Counted from the first letter of the stretch, positions 11,048 to 22,784 are shown. The stretch is 64,000 nucleotides of DNA from Capniomyces stellatus (GCA_001661515.1 LUVW01000001.1:854114-918113); one strand, 5' to 3'. The notes: generated by a model not told the origin, from the sequence alone. Translations and numbers: made by a program.

Positions 11048-14000
11048 TTATGACTTTGCAAATGGATTGTTATTGCTGCTATCAAAAAACATGTCGCCAT
11101 CAGCACCGGTCTCCGTCCCAATTATACCAGCAGACTCCTTTAACGAGTCATCGGTTGGGCCTGGACCAAGCTTCAGCTTCAGTTTCTCGGTCGGTGGTGA
11201 TTTTGTCATGGTTGTGTTTGAGCTAGTCGACCTATTTACATTGGGTACTTCATCTAAGCAACCTTTGTTTTCGTTGCTATACCCCACATCGTCTCCAGCT
11301 CCAGCTCCACCTACAGCACCACCCAAGCCGTCCTCCTCAACCTGCAGCTCAATCGACACGTTTGACAATGTAACCAAACTACTATGATCCTCGTGGTTGC
11401 TGCTGGACCTTCCGCCACCAGACCCATAGTAATTCTTTTCGCGGGATCCTTGCATCTGCAGACTTGACGACTTCCCCATAACCAATGTTGCGTTAGAGCC
11501 AAGATCATTGCCGTTAAACAGCCCGTCGTCTCTGCCAAGAACACTGCCCTTACCTACAACCCCACCACCCCTGCGACTTTGCGCCGAGCCGGCAAGCCTA
11601 GATCCGCTGTAGCTATTTACAAGAATCGGCGTCGAAATGAACCTCTTGGAGTCGCAGCTATTGCCGCCGTCGGCAGCACCACCACTGCCACTGCCACTGC
11701 CAAAGTGCTGCTTGGCTTGTGCAGCTGGTATTTTCGACTGCAGCGTCCTGGGCTGTCTTATTGGACTTGACGACCCTTGCCTCAGGTTGGCATATTTGGC
11801 GTTTACTGGCAGCCTTAATGAGGGCGAGTAACTTCCCACCTCACCTTTGCTGTACAGGTCATGTCTTGCTGCTTCAAACGACAACACGCCATCGTTGCTC
11901 GCCATTGAGCTCCTTCTGCTAGTGGCCATGCTGTTGAGGTTTTCAACACCACTTCCTCCTCTCTCCCTCCTCCCCTCCCCACCCTCACCCTCACTGCTAC
12001 CTTGGCCGCTCTCCTTTCTGACACCACTGCTGGGCGTTTTGTACATTGTACCTCTGTGCAGCGGCTTGGTGTCCATATACGACACATACTTAGACTTGTG
12101 CAGTCGCTTTGCGTTTGCGCTAAACGACTCCTCATCAGTCTCGGTTGTGTCGCCACCACCGTCTCCTGACTGCCCATAGTTTTCAAAACTTGGCCCCAGT
12201 CCCAGCTCTCTTTCCCCAGCCACACCAACACTCCGGTCTTGGTTCCTATAGCCTTTGTTGTTGTACAAAAGCTTTCGGCTATACAAACCCCCGCTCTCCG
12301 ACCCGTCTTTATCACTATACGAATACTTCATTGGTCTTGTGAACTGGTGCATATTACTTGACGACAGCTTTCTTTTCTCTCCATTGGCCCTACTCATGCT
12401 TTGGTAGTCGCTCAGATTTATATTCAACCCCTGGTTGACCCTTCTGATGTTTCCCTCAAAATTTGCACCTAGACTTGGCGAGTAGTTTGGAAACTCCTCT
12501 GTATTTTTAGCCAAATGTTTCGCTGGGTTTGCTTTCCTCTTTCCTCGACCATTCCTGATAAAATCGCTAATGGCAGCTCTTTCTGATGGCTGGCTAAACG
12601 ATTCGCCAAACCTGGAATCAAATTCTGGATCCAAACTCTCGTTGTCATATCTATTTCCAGTTACTTGGGAATTTGGGTTTGGCTGAGCTGGATATTCCCC
12701 CACCATCACTCCTCCTCCTCCTCCTCCACCAATATCAGCCAACCGGCTATTATACATCCTAAAAGACCTATCTGTCCTGTCTACGTGGACCGTATGCGCA
12801 ACCCCTTGGCTTGGAAACACTGGTCTATCTAGGCCAACTCTCGAATTATTACCGCTTCCAACACCATCGCCATCATCCCCTGCAAAAGTCCGCGACCTCC
12901 CTGTCACCTTGACATTTGGCGTACTGCCGTTGGATTTAAACGAGCCCGATCGCATGTACAGCTTTTGAGCGTTAATTATCGACCTCGTTCGTGACATTGG
13001 TGGCGAAAATGGTGGCAAGTTTATGCAATCTTCGTCGGTTTCTGTTGTTTCTCCACTTGACTCGTTTCCGCCATCCTCTGGCCCGCTCTTCTTGGGCTTT
13101 GTTCGCGCAGTGGAGCCAGCATTTGAGTTTAACGCCTTAACGCTACTATCCACACTCTGTTTAATCCCAGCTGGCCCCATTACCAGGCTACTCTCCTTGG
13201 CGTCCTGGAGATTCTCAGCGCTGTAATAGCTGTCGAATTTATCTGGCCTGACCATCGACCTCTTTTTAACCCCCCGGTTCTCGGATTGTGGGTATTGGTG
13301 GCGACTTTTAATGCTATAGTACTGGTTTTGATGGCTGTATTGGCCTGGTTGCTGCAGCTGTGCCTTTAGTTGGCCATGTGGCTGCATGCCGCCCACGCTA
13401 TTGCTCGCGTAAAAGTGATGACTGTTTTTATTCGACAAGTCCTCTTGGCCCATGTGGACACCAGATCTATGCCTGCTCCTATCAACACTATTGGTACAAT
13501 GCCTTTGGACTGCTGGCTCTTCAAGCGGAAATCGGCTTGGTGTTTGAACAAATGTCTCCTCCACTGAAGCCAGCTCTCTAGATCTATGTAGCGGCGTGGT
13601 TGGCACTCCGTCTTCAGGTCCTACGCTCACACCACTGCTTAACACCACAGCATGTCTGCTTCCCCCTACTGCACTGTTGCTGCCAAAAGGCCCGTTTTTC
13701 TCCTCCCCATGAAATACCACCGGTTGTCGCTCGGTAAGTGCCTTTCTTTTCAATGGTGTAGGCGACATCAGTGGTCCCATCTCGCCCTTACTTAGTCTGC
13801 TTGCGCTATAACTCGTTCCAAACCGACCCAAATTGCTTTTTGCATGCGGGTTCAAGTCAAAATCCTCCCCAAAGTCATCAACGCTGGCTCCCTGATTAAA
13901 CGAACGCGTTATCCGTAACGCCTTACAGCTCCTCCGTTGCCAACTCTCTTCATCTTCAGACTGCGTTGCATCGCTTCCTGACCCGCCTCTATAGCCGCCA

Positions 14001-14938
14001 TACCTGTCTACCATCTCCCCGCTTGGGCCATTTATTCCTGAGTTTAAAAACGCTGTCAGATTTCTTCGCTTTCCCCACATCTCCTCTCGCGTCATCTTTC
14101 TGTGCTTTTTATCGGTTCTTGATCCTCCCTCAGCCTGCATCCTCCTGTCCATACCGTTGTAGCATGTACTAGACAGCCTTTCCGCATTTTCCTTACGAAA
14201 AGCTCGACTCTCTCGCGTGCTTTTTGGTGTCACGTGTATCCTGCTACTTTCCTTCAAGGTGGGCGTTTTGCTTTCTTCAAATACGCTATTCAGTTGTGGG
14301 CTACTTGCTGTTACATATGCTAAAACGTCTAGGTCGTGTGCCATCTTTTGGATGCGCTTAGGCAACGGTGTCTTGTTGCTTTCTGCGTCTTCCTCTTTAC
14401 CCAAAACAATATCTTCTGTCTCACCAACTCCTTTATCCCTTACTTTACCTGTACCGCCTCCAAGTACTTTTCTTTCTACAATTACACTTGCTTCCGACTC
14501 TCTATCGCCACCACGTAGCTTTACATACTTTTCCCCGCTCAGATCCGAATCGCTATTTACAACAACACTTTTATCAACATCACAAACACCATCACTACCA
14601 TTGCTGTCGTTTTCGGGTCTTCCTTTGACCACGGACTCCAAATCGCTATACTTGCCAAAAACTCCACCATCGTTGTCAAACCCTTTCATTTCTGCTTTGC
14701 ACCTTCTCTTGTCCATTTTCCTCTGACCACTGACATCCTCTACTTTGTTTAGCCTGTACGAACTTGTATTCTCTAGTGAACTCTTGGCCATTGTAATCGA
14801 TGTAGAGCCCGGCTTACTCCAGCTTTCTAAACTTGTCTTGTTTTTCTTTTTTCTTTCTGGTATATTATCTTCGGGAAGTTCCCTCTTGCTGCTGTATCCT
14901 ATATGATGACTTCTGGCTTGCTTATTATCAACCTCCAT
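11048..14938 (-). CDS. 1296-residue disordered protein with duplicated TTETDE motifs
   Basis: One uninterrupted frame starts at ATG 14938. It is not assigned to a known family. The protein is rich in Ser, Gly, Asn, Lys and Arg with almost no hydrophobic segments, so it should be largely unfolded. Basic clusters near the start (RKKKNK) look like nuclear signals. Many SP/TP sites (such as MSPTPLKRK and FSPPMSRTRS) suggest proline-directed kinase control. The acidic word TTETDE occurs twice, in similar GGx...ETTETDED and GGGDTTETDEE settings near residues 630 and 930, each followed by a basic Ser-rich stretch. The C-terminus ends in an Asn-rich NNNPFAKS; NPF is a known EH-domain ligand, which would point instead to endocytosis or polarity. 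A scaffold or cell-cycle/polarity regulator is a guess. A gene-poor stretch of almost 4 kb lies upstream. Confidence 0.72.
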   Translation of the reverse strand: MEVDNKQARSHHIGYSSKRELPEDNIPERKKKNKTSLESWSKPGSTSITMAKSSLENTSSYRLNKVEDVSGQRKMDKRRCKAEMKGFDNDGGVFGKYSDLESVVKGRPENDSNGSDGVCDVDKSVVVNSDSDLSGEKYVKLRGGDRESEASVIVERKVLGGGTGKVRDKGVGETEDIVLGKEEDAESNKTPLPKRIQKMAHDLDVLAYVTASSPQLNSVFEESKTPTLKESSRIHVTPKSTRESRAFRKENAERLSSTCYNGMDRRMQAEGGSRTDKKHRKMTREEMWGKRRNLTAFLNSGINGPSGEMVDRYGGYRGGSGSDATQSEDEESWQRRSCKALRITRSFNQGASVDDFGEDFDLNPHAKSNLGRFGTSYSASRLSKGEMGPLMSPTPLKRKALTERQPVVFHGEEKNGPFGSNSAVGGSRHAVVLSSGVSVGPEDGVPTTPLHRSRELASVEETFVQTPSRFPLEEPAVQRHCTNSVDRSRHRSGVHMGQEDLSNKNSHHFYASNSVGGMQPHGQLKAQLQQPGQYSHQNQYYSIKSRHQYPQSENRGVKKRSMVRPDKFDSYYSAENLQDAKESSLVMGPAGIKQSVDSSVKALNSNAGSTARTKPKKSGPEDGGNESSGETTETDEDCINLPPFSPPMSRTRSIINAQKLYMRSGSFKSNGSTPNVKVTGRSRTFAGDDGDGVGSGNNSRVGLDRPVFPSQGVAHTVHVDRTDRSFRMYNSRLADIGGGGGGGVMVGEYPAQPNPNSQVTGNRYDNESLDPEFDSRFGESFSQPSERAAISDFIRNGRGKRKANPAKHLAKNTEEFPNYSPSLGANFEGNIRRVNQGLNINLSDYQSMSRANGEKRKLSSSNMHQFTRPMKYSYSDKDGSESGGLYSRKLLYNNKGYRNQDRSVGVAGERELGLGPSFENYGQSGDGGGDTTETDEESFSANAKRLHKSKYVSYMDTKPLHRGTMYKTPSSGVRKESGQGSSEGEGGEGRRERGGSGVENLNSMATSRRSSMASNDGVLSFEAARHDLYSKGEVGSYSPSLRLPVNAKYANLRQGSSSPIRQPRTLQSKIPAAQAKQHFGSGSGSGGAADGGNSCDSKRFISTPILVNSYSGSRLAGSAQSRRGGGVVGKGSVLGRDDGLFNGNDLGSNATLVMGKSSSLQMQGSREKNYYGSGGGRSSSNHEDHSSLVTLSNVSIELQVEEDGLGGAVGGAGAGDDVGYSNENKGCLDEVPNVNRSTSSNTTMTKSPPTEKLKLKLGPGPTDDSLKESAGIIGTETGADGDMFFDSSNNNPFAKS

Positions 14939-17900
14939 TTTCTTTGACTCAAAGATCTTTCCCTAACCGCTTCCTAATACTCTAACAACGTGCTATACCG
15001 ATAAGCTTACGAGCCAAACTATCACCAACCTCTTTATAATGTCAATCTTTTATTTATTTATTTTTTGCTTTAGAATACCCAATATTGCTCGGTTTTTTAT
15101 ATCTGTCCAATGTCCCCCCTTTTTTTTAAGCAACTGAGTCAAGATATGTGACTTTTTCTGCCTGGCTTTATTGACAGTGGCTATACGTGAAAGCTATCCT
15201 ATAACATCACCATAGTATTTCATTTGTCAGTATGGACATCAACACTTCAACTTTTCAAATACCACTTTTTTTTTCTATTCGGCCTGCTTTTTTTTATTAA
15301 ATCGCTGGGGCCTGTTCTTTTAATTGGCTTTACTCACCTTATATCATAAAACCTAGTCCAAAGCCGACTTTTTTTTACGCGTTCTGGCCTTTTCCTTATT
15401 TAGTTTGTAAACGTTGTGATTTCCTGTTGAATGGTTGAACTGAGCCTTAATGCGTTCGCTTTATAGATTTAGCACTTTTGGTTTTGTGTAAATGTGTCTG
15501 TTTGCACGGTATATTTTAATGCTTGAAATTGCAAATATCTCTGACAATTCTTGCTTTGGTGCTTTACCTCCTGCTTGCCTACACTTTCCTGGTAGCAACT
15601 GTGTGTGGATCTATATATTACAATTCCGAATCTTCAACTGAAATGATGCTTTGGTAAATATCCAAGTCTTGCACAGGAATTTGGCACCTTTTAAAAACCA
15701 CCACACTTTACTTCGGTGTTTATTACTTGTCTGTTTGTTTGCTCTTGAAGAGATTTGAGCCTCTTTACACTTTATTGATCTGTTCTATAATATGCTTTGT
15801 TGTTTATTTCGCCGTGTTCGATGTATAAGCGGCTATTGCGATATTAAAGTAAACAAAAGAATACTTGTGCGCTTGCTATACTTATTTTAACAATTCCCAA
15901 GGTCGACTTTCCTATGATTATGACTTGGCGATAATTAAATATTGCCACGATAATAATTGACGTTGTTTGTTTTGTTTTCCTTTTTGTTCACTGAATAGCT
16001 TGATATTCCTTTATTACTCCTTTTTTCAGTGTGTCCAATTCACGGCAGTTTCTTGGTGTTTGCTTGATTATACAGTATCTGTGCTTTTATTCTCTGTTTG
16101 TTTTGTATTGATTTTGTCACTATTAAGCTTAAATAGATATTACACTTTATCCGTTTTGATACTTTGGAGCAGTTGAGCGAACAGATTTAAAAAAATAATA
16201 ATAATAAAAACACCAAGACTTCCTTATAGCGTGTCATATTCAACCCTTTTATTTATTTTATTTTGCATCAGTTCGTTTTTGGTATTTACCACTTCCTCTT
16301 TTGTTTTTTAGCCCTGTAAAACTAATCACGAAATCTATGCTTTAGACATTAGTAATATTAATTTTTTTTACTGTTTCTTTTTGTTGTTTTTTTTTTTTTG
16401 CTTCATTCTCCATTTATTCCGCGAACACTTTTCCATTTAAATCCGTACTCACTACCATGTTAATAATTCTCCTTTCACCTATACTTTTTTTTTTTTTTTG
16501 GAATTTGTTTACACTTTATTTACGTATATAGAAATTGTATTTGTGATGAATTCGAATTGTAAATATAACTTTAAATTTTTATATTCGATTCTGATTCCTT
16601 GGTTTTGTTTTTTTATTAAAATTCATTGTTTATTTACATTAATCCATTCTTTTCCCTCGCCTTTAATTAGTTTTCTTTTTTACTACTCATTGATCGAACT
16701 TTAGCACCTAAATTACTTTTTATTTTTTTTATTTTCTTCACTATATTTTTCATTTACCAATTCGTTTACTTAACTCGTTGCTAATTTGAAAATTAACTAC
16801 ATTCAAGTACTAAAACAAAACAACAAAACAAAAAAAACAAAGTACAAAAAATATAATTACTAAATCAGAGAAATAAATATTACAAAGTGCAAAAAAAAAA
16901 ATTTAAAAAAATATATGTTACTCTTTTTTATCAAAAAGTACTGAAAACACCAACTCTATTATGTAACAAGGGTAGTTTCACTGATTTAGCACTCATAATC
17001 CATTTGTACTATCCACCCATTAATCTACCTAATCCCCCACTTGCTTTTAGAGCCTTCCCTCCTTTTAGCAACCACATTATCTAACTGAGTACTGCCTATT
17101 GGCTGTTTCTTATTTACTTGCTATTGTAAATAGCAAAAACACTGTTTGTTTTAGCGACTACACTTTGTAATAGCATTAGCATACTTTTCACTTACAAACG
17201 CATTTGCTATAGAAAGTAAACACAAAACACCTTTTTTTTCTCTCTCTCTCAACTCGCCTTCAACTACCCTTACTGTTTATTAACACAGAAAAACATCTCC
17301 TTCGTTTCCTTTTTTTAAAAATAAAAAAATAGTATTGGAAACAACAGTGCCATCATGGATATCTAAAATAAGTAAAGCTGCATCAAACGCTGAAACCTAG
17401 CAAATCTCGACTTATGGTATTGAAAAATGTGGTTAGTATCACTTGTTTAGTCAAAGGGAGGGGAAAAAGCAGCATTTTTATAAAACAATTTCTGTCTTTG
17501 TTATCCCACATTCTCCAATTCAATCGTCACTTTAGAAAAGCACTCGCTTGATTTTTTATTTATTTATTGAAATACACTCGCTTGATTTAATTTGCCGTCC
17601 TCGTTTACGTTTATTATTTGTTTTTTCGTGTCCAAAAACGCTCTAATTAATACATTTTATCCTCCTCCACCAAGGCTAATTCGACACCAGACTTAATTAA
17701 TTTTATTTAATTCCTAATTCCATGTATCACAAATCGTTCATTTCCCAATAGCACGCTTGGACTACCTTTCCTCTTTAAAAGCTGGCCTTGGTTTTTTTTG
17801 ACTGTATTTTCATTCCTTTATTGCTTTACTGCTAAACTCTCACCGACTTGTTAATACTTGAGGCACCACCCAACCTCAACACGCTTTGCCTGTTTCTTAT

Positions 17901-18791
17901 TTGTCCAGCCACCAGAATGTAAATAAATCAGAATGTACTCAATAAGCCTTGTTTAACCAAACTACAAATCAAGTCGTCGTTATATTGATATGTGTAACCT
18001 ATTTGTTAGAATCGTGGCTTTATTTCGCTTTTTCTTGGGTCTAAATTAACTACTCCTCGCTTTATCCAAGCTGTGAGTGCAATATCGCCAAACTAACATC
18101 TCGCATCCTTTAATAAACATCATTTCCTTAAACGCCAAAAGCAGTAATAATGAGTGCCTATTGCAAATAACTAGACGAACAAGCGAAACTCCTTTTAAAC
18201 CATCATTAAATCCATAAAACCAAGGATTACCTGACTTTGCAGCAGTCCCACCATCTTCATCACCACCTTATCCACGATTTAAAAAGCCCTGTTTTGATTT
18301 TGACACTCAATTAGATTGCCAATGACATCTCTCACCTTCCCCTCCCTTAATGGAAACGGTTTGCTTAGTTCAGCCACCGTTTTCACTTTTTTTGCAGATC
18401 AATGAAATCCAAGCCAACATATCTTGCTATTCTGGAATACTAGAGTTACTTTTTGTAATCAGTAACTTTTAAAGCGTATAATCAAACTTGCAAGTTAATT
18501 TCAAGATCATGACTTAATAAGTCAATGGAATTTATTATTTATGTTAAACCCCAATGATAAGCCGATTAGAGTGAAATGATATGATCCAAATTACAAGACT
18601 TTTTTTTTTTTTTTTTCCAAACCTGAAAACAAATTCAATAATTGGAAAAAAAAAGCTTAAAACCAAATTAAACCGAGGAAAAGAAAAACAATAACAATGA
18701 AGCTTTTACCTTTACGCCAAAGCATCTCTGCACAAATTCGATCGTCAAACACAGAATACGACTAACGTAAAACAGATAGAACGAGGCAACC
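14939..18791. other. Gene-poor 3.9 kb stretch
   Basis: Very AT-rich with long T and A runs. A few short frames (for example 15967-16176 and 16498-16704) translate into Phe/Tyr/Leu-rich strings expected from T-rich sequence and have no motif. It probably holds the promoter and long 5' leader of the minus-strand gene ending at 14938 and, at its right end, the leader of the bL35m gene. No RNA gene, repeat array or transposon end was recognised. Confidence 0.5.
18697..18765 (+). other. Short upstream ORF or alternative first exon before bL35m
   Basis: A 22-codon frame starts at ATG 18697 and ends 26 bases before the bL35m ATG. Its translation (MKLLPLRQSISAQIRSS then NTEYD) resembles a mitochondrial presequence: basic, Ser-rich, no acids until the end. 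It has no good splice donor, so an upstream ORF is more likely than an alternative exon. Confidence 0.3.
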
Positions 18792-19489
18792 ATGTTATTC
18801 GGTAAGATTCAAAATTACACTAGAGCAAGCAACAAATTCTTTAAAGCCAGGAACAGATTAGATACTTTTTATTTTATTGTCATTGCTCTTTAATGTGATC
18901 GGTCTTGTATTCGAATGAATTATGTTGCTAAAGCCTAAAACCATTCCTTTCCTTTTCTTTTGGTTATTGAAAATAAAAAAAATAGGATTAACCAAATCGT
19001 TATTTTCGCGGACAAATTTTTTCGCTAATATTGGCAGCTTTAAAGCAATCCAACCAACTGTAACACCAGCGATCCAAATGCGTGAAATGTCTAAACTCAA
19101 AACTCACGAAGGAGCGGCAAAGAGGTAATTAACCAGAAACATAACAAGCGTCGCATGAATGTAATCAAACTAACTAATGCAAAGCAGGGTGTTGATTGTT
19201 AAAAATGTGTGTTTTGTTTTTTTTTTGTTTTGTTTTTTTTTTGTTGAACTTGGATATTTAAGCGAGATATATTTTTGTGTTCTAGTATATTAAGAAAGAT
19301 AGTTAAATCCGATTAAATAAACAATTAAATAGATGGAAGAGAATTGGAAACGGGTTGTTCAAACGTGGTCAGTGCGGAAAAAGACACTTGAACTCTTCAA
19401 AGACACCAGCGAGAAGGCGTGCATTAGGAAAGTCAATTCTGTCTAACAGAGTCCAAACCCAAGTTTTAAAACGACTTTTGCCAAAATAG
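18792..19489 (+). CDS. Mitochondrial large-subunit ribosomal protein bL35m (3 exons)
   Basis: Exons 18792-18801, 18986-19124 and 19333-19489 give 101 residues. The first exon is only 10 nt (ATG TTA TTC G) before GTAAGA, in phase 1; the second intron splits an Arg codon (AG|A). The joined product has a short basic, Phe-rich leader (about residues 1-40) suited to mitochondrial import. The bL35 core follows: KLKTHEGAAKRWKRIGNG, then FKRGQCGKRHLNSSK, then a basic tail. The KxKTHxGAAKR and GKRH elements are the family hallmark. Neither intron keeps the frame open, so the gene is invisible without splicing. The neighbour RCC1 is convergent, with a heptanucleotide repeat between them. It should act in the mitoribosome large subunit. 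Confidence 0.85.
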
Positions 19490-19513
19490 GAAGCGAAACT
19501 TACTCTACATACG

Positions 19514-19614
19514 AGATTCAAGATTCAAGATTCAAGATTCAAGATTCAAGATTCAAGATTCAAGATTCAAGATTCAAGATTCAAGATTCAAGATTCAAGA
19601 TACAAGATACAAGA
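19514..19614. repeat. GATTCAA heptanucleotide tandem array
   Basis: About twelve nearly perfect copies of GATTCAA in direct tandem are followed by two GATACAA variants. The array starts 25 bases after the bL35m stop and lies between two convergent genes, so it is probably in or near the 3' UTR. The unit length of seven makes it a minisatellite-like tract prone to slippage. It does not resemble a telomere repeat. Confidence 0.9.
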
Positions 19615-20019
19615 TAGTATAATATATAATTTCCTCTTTTCTTTTGCTTTAAACGTTTGACTTTGTGGTGATGTAGTAGAGTATTTGTGATTAACCAATA
19701 TAAAAAGTGACATATTTTGTTTTTGGGGCGAGTATCAAATTAACAAGAATCGGGACCCAAGGGGCTGAATAATAGTAGAAATGATGTGAATAGAAATGTA
19801 TATTAAACTACGAAAAGTAGTGTGAAAGAAAGTTGGATTGTGAATTAAAACAACAATAAGAAAAAGTAACATTAGTAAAAAAAAAAAAAAACAAAAATGT
19901 AAAGGTAACGTGTAGTAGGAAAATTATATATTTTTGTTTATTTGTCTGTTTATTCGTTCATTAATAGCAAAGAGTGAGGGAAAAAAAATAATAATATATG
20001 GGGAGGAGAGGGGGAGGGA

Positions 20020-21908
20020 CTATTTGGTTACAATAATTGCAGTATGCTGACCACCAGCAGAGACTTTAACAGTTTTCAAGCCTGCGATCTTCTGGCCCTC
20101 AACAAGGGTGGGAACTTTGACATCCTCTTCTTCGCCATTTCCGCACTGTAGCATTTCACCGTAACCCCAAGAGTACACAGTGTTGTCTTTAGCGACAATG
20201 GCAACGTTGTGGTTAGAGCCACAGGAAAAGTCCAAGACCTCGGGAATGTTGGGGATTCTTGTTGGCAGCTTGATTGACTTTTTGTGGGAACTTTCAGGAG
20301 CCTCGGCGGAATCAAGATCAGGGTTTGCGGTCTCGTCGGTTGGCGGTTTATAGTCGGCAGGCAGTCCTGCTTGGTACGAGTCAGAACGTCCAAAGGCAAA
20401 CAGCTCGCCTTTAGTGTTCAAAACCAGGGAGTGGTGCTCGCCTCCGCTCAGCTTGGTCAGAGTTTGGCCTTTTAGAGACACGACCTCGGTTGGCTCAACA
20501 ACAACTTCGTTGCTTCCGCCATGCTGAGGAAGAAGTCCGCATTGGTTGAAGTTGTTGAGTCCCCAGGCATACAATACGCCCTCTTTGCTGTATGCAAAGC
20601 TGTGGTACGCACCGGTTCCGATTTTGACAATGTTCTTCAGCGACAGTCTTCCTGGAACCAGACCAGCCTTTTTCCGCCGTTCCAGAACTCTTCTGCCAAG
20701 TTGGAACTGCTGCCCATTTCCCCAGCAGTAAACCTCACCGTGTTTAGACAGCGCCAACACGTGGTCAACTCCGGCAGAAATATCAACTACCGTTTCGTTG
20801 GCCAGCTCGCTTACCAGGAGCGGCACAGGTTGGATGTGGATGTTCTCGTTGTACCCCATGATTCCCTCTGCGCTCCTGAACGTGCCCCACGAATACACTT
20901 TGCCATGTGCTGTCAACCCTATCGTCACCGAGTCTCCACATGCTACCTTTGCAAACTCAAGTCCATCAGCCCCTTCAACCAGCCCTGGAATGTATTCGTC
21001 TCCGGATCTTCCAAGCGCCTTCTGGTCGTTACACCCCCATGACCATAACCTACCACTCCTTGTCAACGCAATTGAATGCAGTCCTCCCGACTCTATGTCA
21101 ACAATCTCTTCCTCCTCAAGCCCGCTTCCAACCGGGAACGGCTTCTTACGCTCAATCATCTCGTCTCCCAGCCCCAACTGCCCACAATCCCCGTTCCCAA
21201 ACACAAACACCTTCCCTGAAACCTCCAGCCTCTTCACCACCCCAATCTCATCCCCCAACCGCACCTTTTTAGGAATCCACCCATACACTGGTTTTGCCTC
21301 CTTTTTTTCCTCCTTCTTTTCTTTTACCGTTTCTTCAGCCTTTTCTTCAGCCTTTTCTTCAGCCTTTTCTTCTATCTTTTCTTCTATCTTTTCTTCAACC
21401 TTATTTTTTTTCGCTCCAGCTGCCTTCCCCGGCTTAGCAATGTCTTTTTTTGTCTCTTTCTTTGAAACCTTCTTTGCCTGTGTTTCCGGTTTTTCGATCG
21501 ACTTTGACACTGCTATTGCCTTCTTTGTCGTCTTTTGTTTCTTGCTTGGGTTTATGCTATCTAGCTCCTTGCTTTCTACCTTTTCTGAGCCGTCTGCTTT
21601 TCTTTTTTTGTTTTCTACTATTCCCGTTGCTGCTACATTCACTTTAGCATTGCTCTTTCCATTCTTTGCTCTCGCCTTGCCCTTACCCTTGCTCTTGCCC
21701 TCTACTGCCTTTGCTTTACTTTCTAATCCTGCATTCGAATCATTATCAGAGAAAACAGTTTAATAATATTTAAAAAAAAAACAGTTATCGCTTTACAATT
21801 GTCATTCCTACTCGAATCAATCCAATACCGCTTCTATATCTGCTATTTCTTTGACAAGCATTTCTTCATCTTGCATTCACTTGTATTTTCTACCTTACCT
21901 TTAACCAT
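20020..21908 (-). CDS. RCC1: RCC1/Pim1/Srm1-type Ran guanine nucleotide exchange factor (2 exons)
   Basis: Exons 21908-21899 (10 nt) and 21728-20020, 572 residues. The large frame lacks an ATG at its 5' end but reaches an AG acceptor at 21730-21729. The only matching start is ATG GTT AAA G followed by GTAAGG, in phase 1. The first 150 residues are Lys/Glu/Ala-rich, with nuclear-signal-like KKRK and KKQK and a repeated EEKIEEKAEEK stretch. A seven-bladed propeller follows, with repeated GxxxxWG-type blades such as VFVFGNGDCGQLGLGD and LWSWGCNDQKALGRSG. Family function: chromatin-bound exchange factor that makes Ran-GTP for nuclear transport and spindle assembly. One blade carries an acidic insert of about 30 residues. 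The family call is firm; the exact orthologue is inferred from length and the basic N-terminus. Confidence 0.9.
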
Positions 21909-22784
21909 TGTTCTTATTCTTCGCTTTTTCGATATACGTGTTTAATTTTCTACTTCTGATATCCAATATTATCTGGAAAGAAAGCCTTCAACCTTTTCGT
22001 GTTAAAGTGCTTAAATAACGCTTTTCTGGATTTAATTAAAGTTGGCGTTTTTTTTTTTTTTGTCAAACTTTTTCATTAATTTAATTAATTTCTCTTGTTT
22101 TCCTCAATAAACTTATTTTTGATAAATGAAATCTTAAAAAACAAGTAAATAAAAACATTTGTTCATTTTCCGCACTTGGCTTTAAATCGATAGAGAATGC
22201 ACATTTAACCGACTACTCACAAATCTTTTATCTTTCATTTGCTTTGATGCTACTGCTTTCACTAACTCCATTGGAAAAAAAAAAATATTTTCTGTCCTTC
22301 CAGAATAAGGAACACATATTTTCTTGCATTAAAAAAAAAAAACAACCAAACAGTAATACAGTAAAACAAACGCTATATATAATCCGTGTCCAGAGTGATG
22401 GCAAGCTTGCATTAGCTTACTCTAGTGCTGCAGACACTGAAGCTGCTGATACATACGCATTCAGAACCTGCAAATGCTTGGAATACCCTCCTAAAACCAC
22501 ACTTGGTTTATCTATCTAGTTTATTTTTAGTTTGTTTTTATTTTTATGTAGTTTATGTTGTTTGTGTGGTTTATTGGTAACAGAATCAACATAACCCTAT
22601 CTAGTTTTCTGCATAAATAGCACTCTAACATTTATTTCTTATTTATGATTGTTTACTGTCAGTCATTGTTTAATTTGATCAAGTCATCCTTTTTTAATTG
22701 AAACCATCACCTTTTTTTTGTTTGTTGCAAGCTATTTTTTTTTCATTTTTGATTTAGATTCTTGTCAGTGCATTTTTTTCGGAT
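21909..22784. other. Intergenic region upstream of RCC1
   Basis: AT-rich spacer with poly-A and poly-T runs. An open frame at 22244-22519 gives a Lys/Ser-rich string without motif and is considered chance. No RNA gene or repeat seen. Confidence 0.4.

Noticed and set aside
14217..14726. 169-codon plus-strand frame
   Set aside because: Shadow of the 1296-residue disordered protein on the minus strand.
20798..21763. 321-codon open frame on the plus strand
   Set aside because: Antisense of RCC1; the low-complexity end mirrors the Lys/Glu repeats. RCC1 blades on the other strand are unmistakable.
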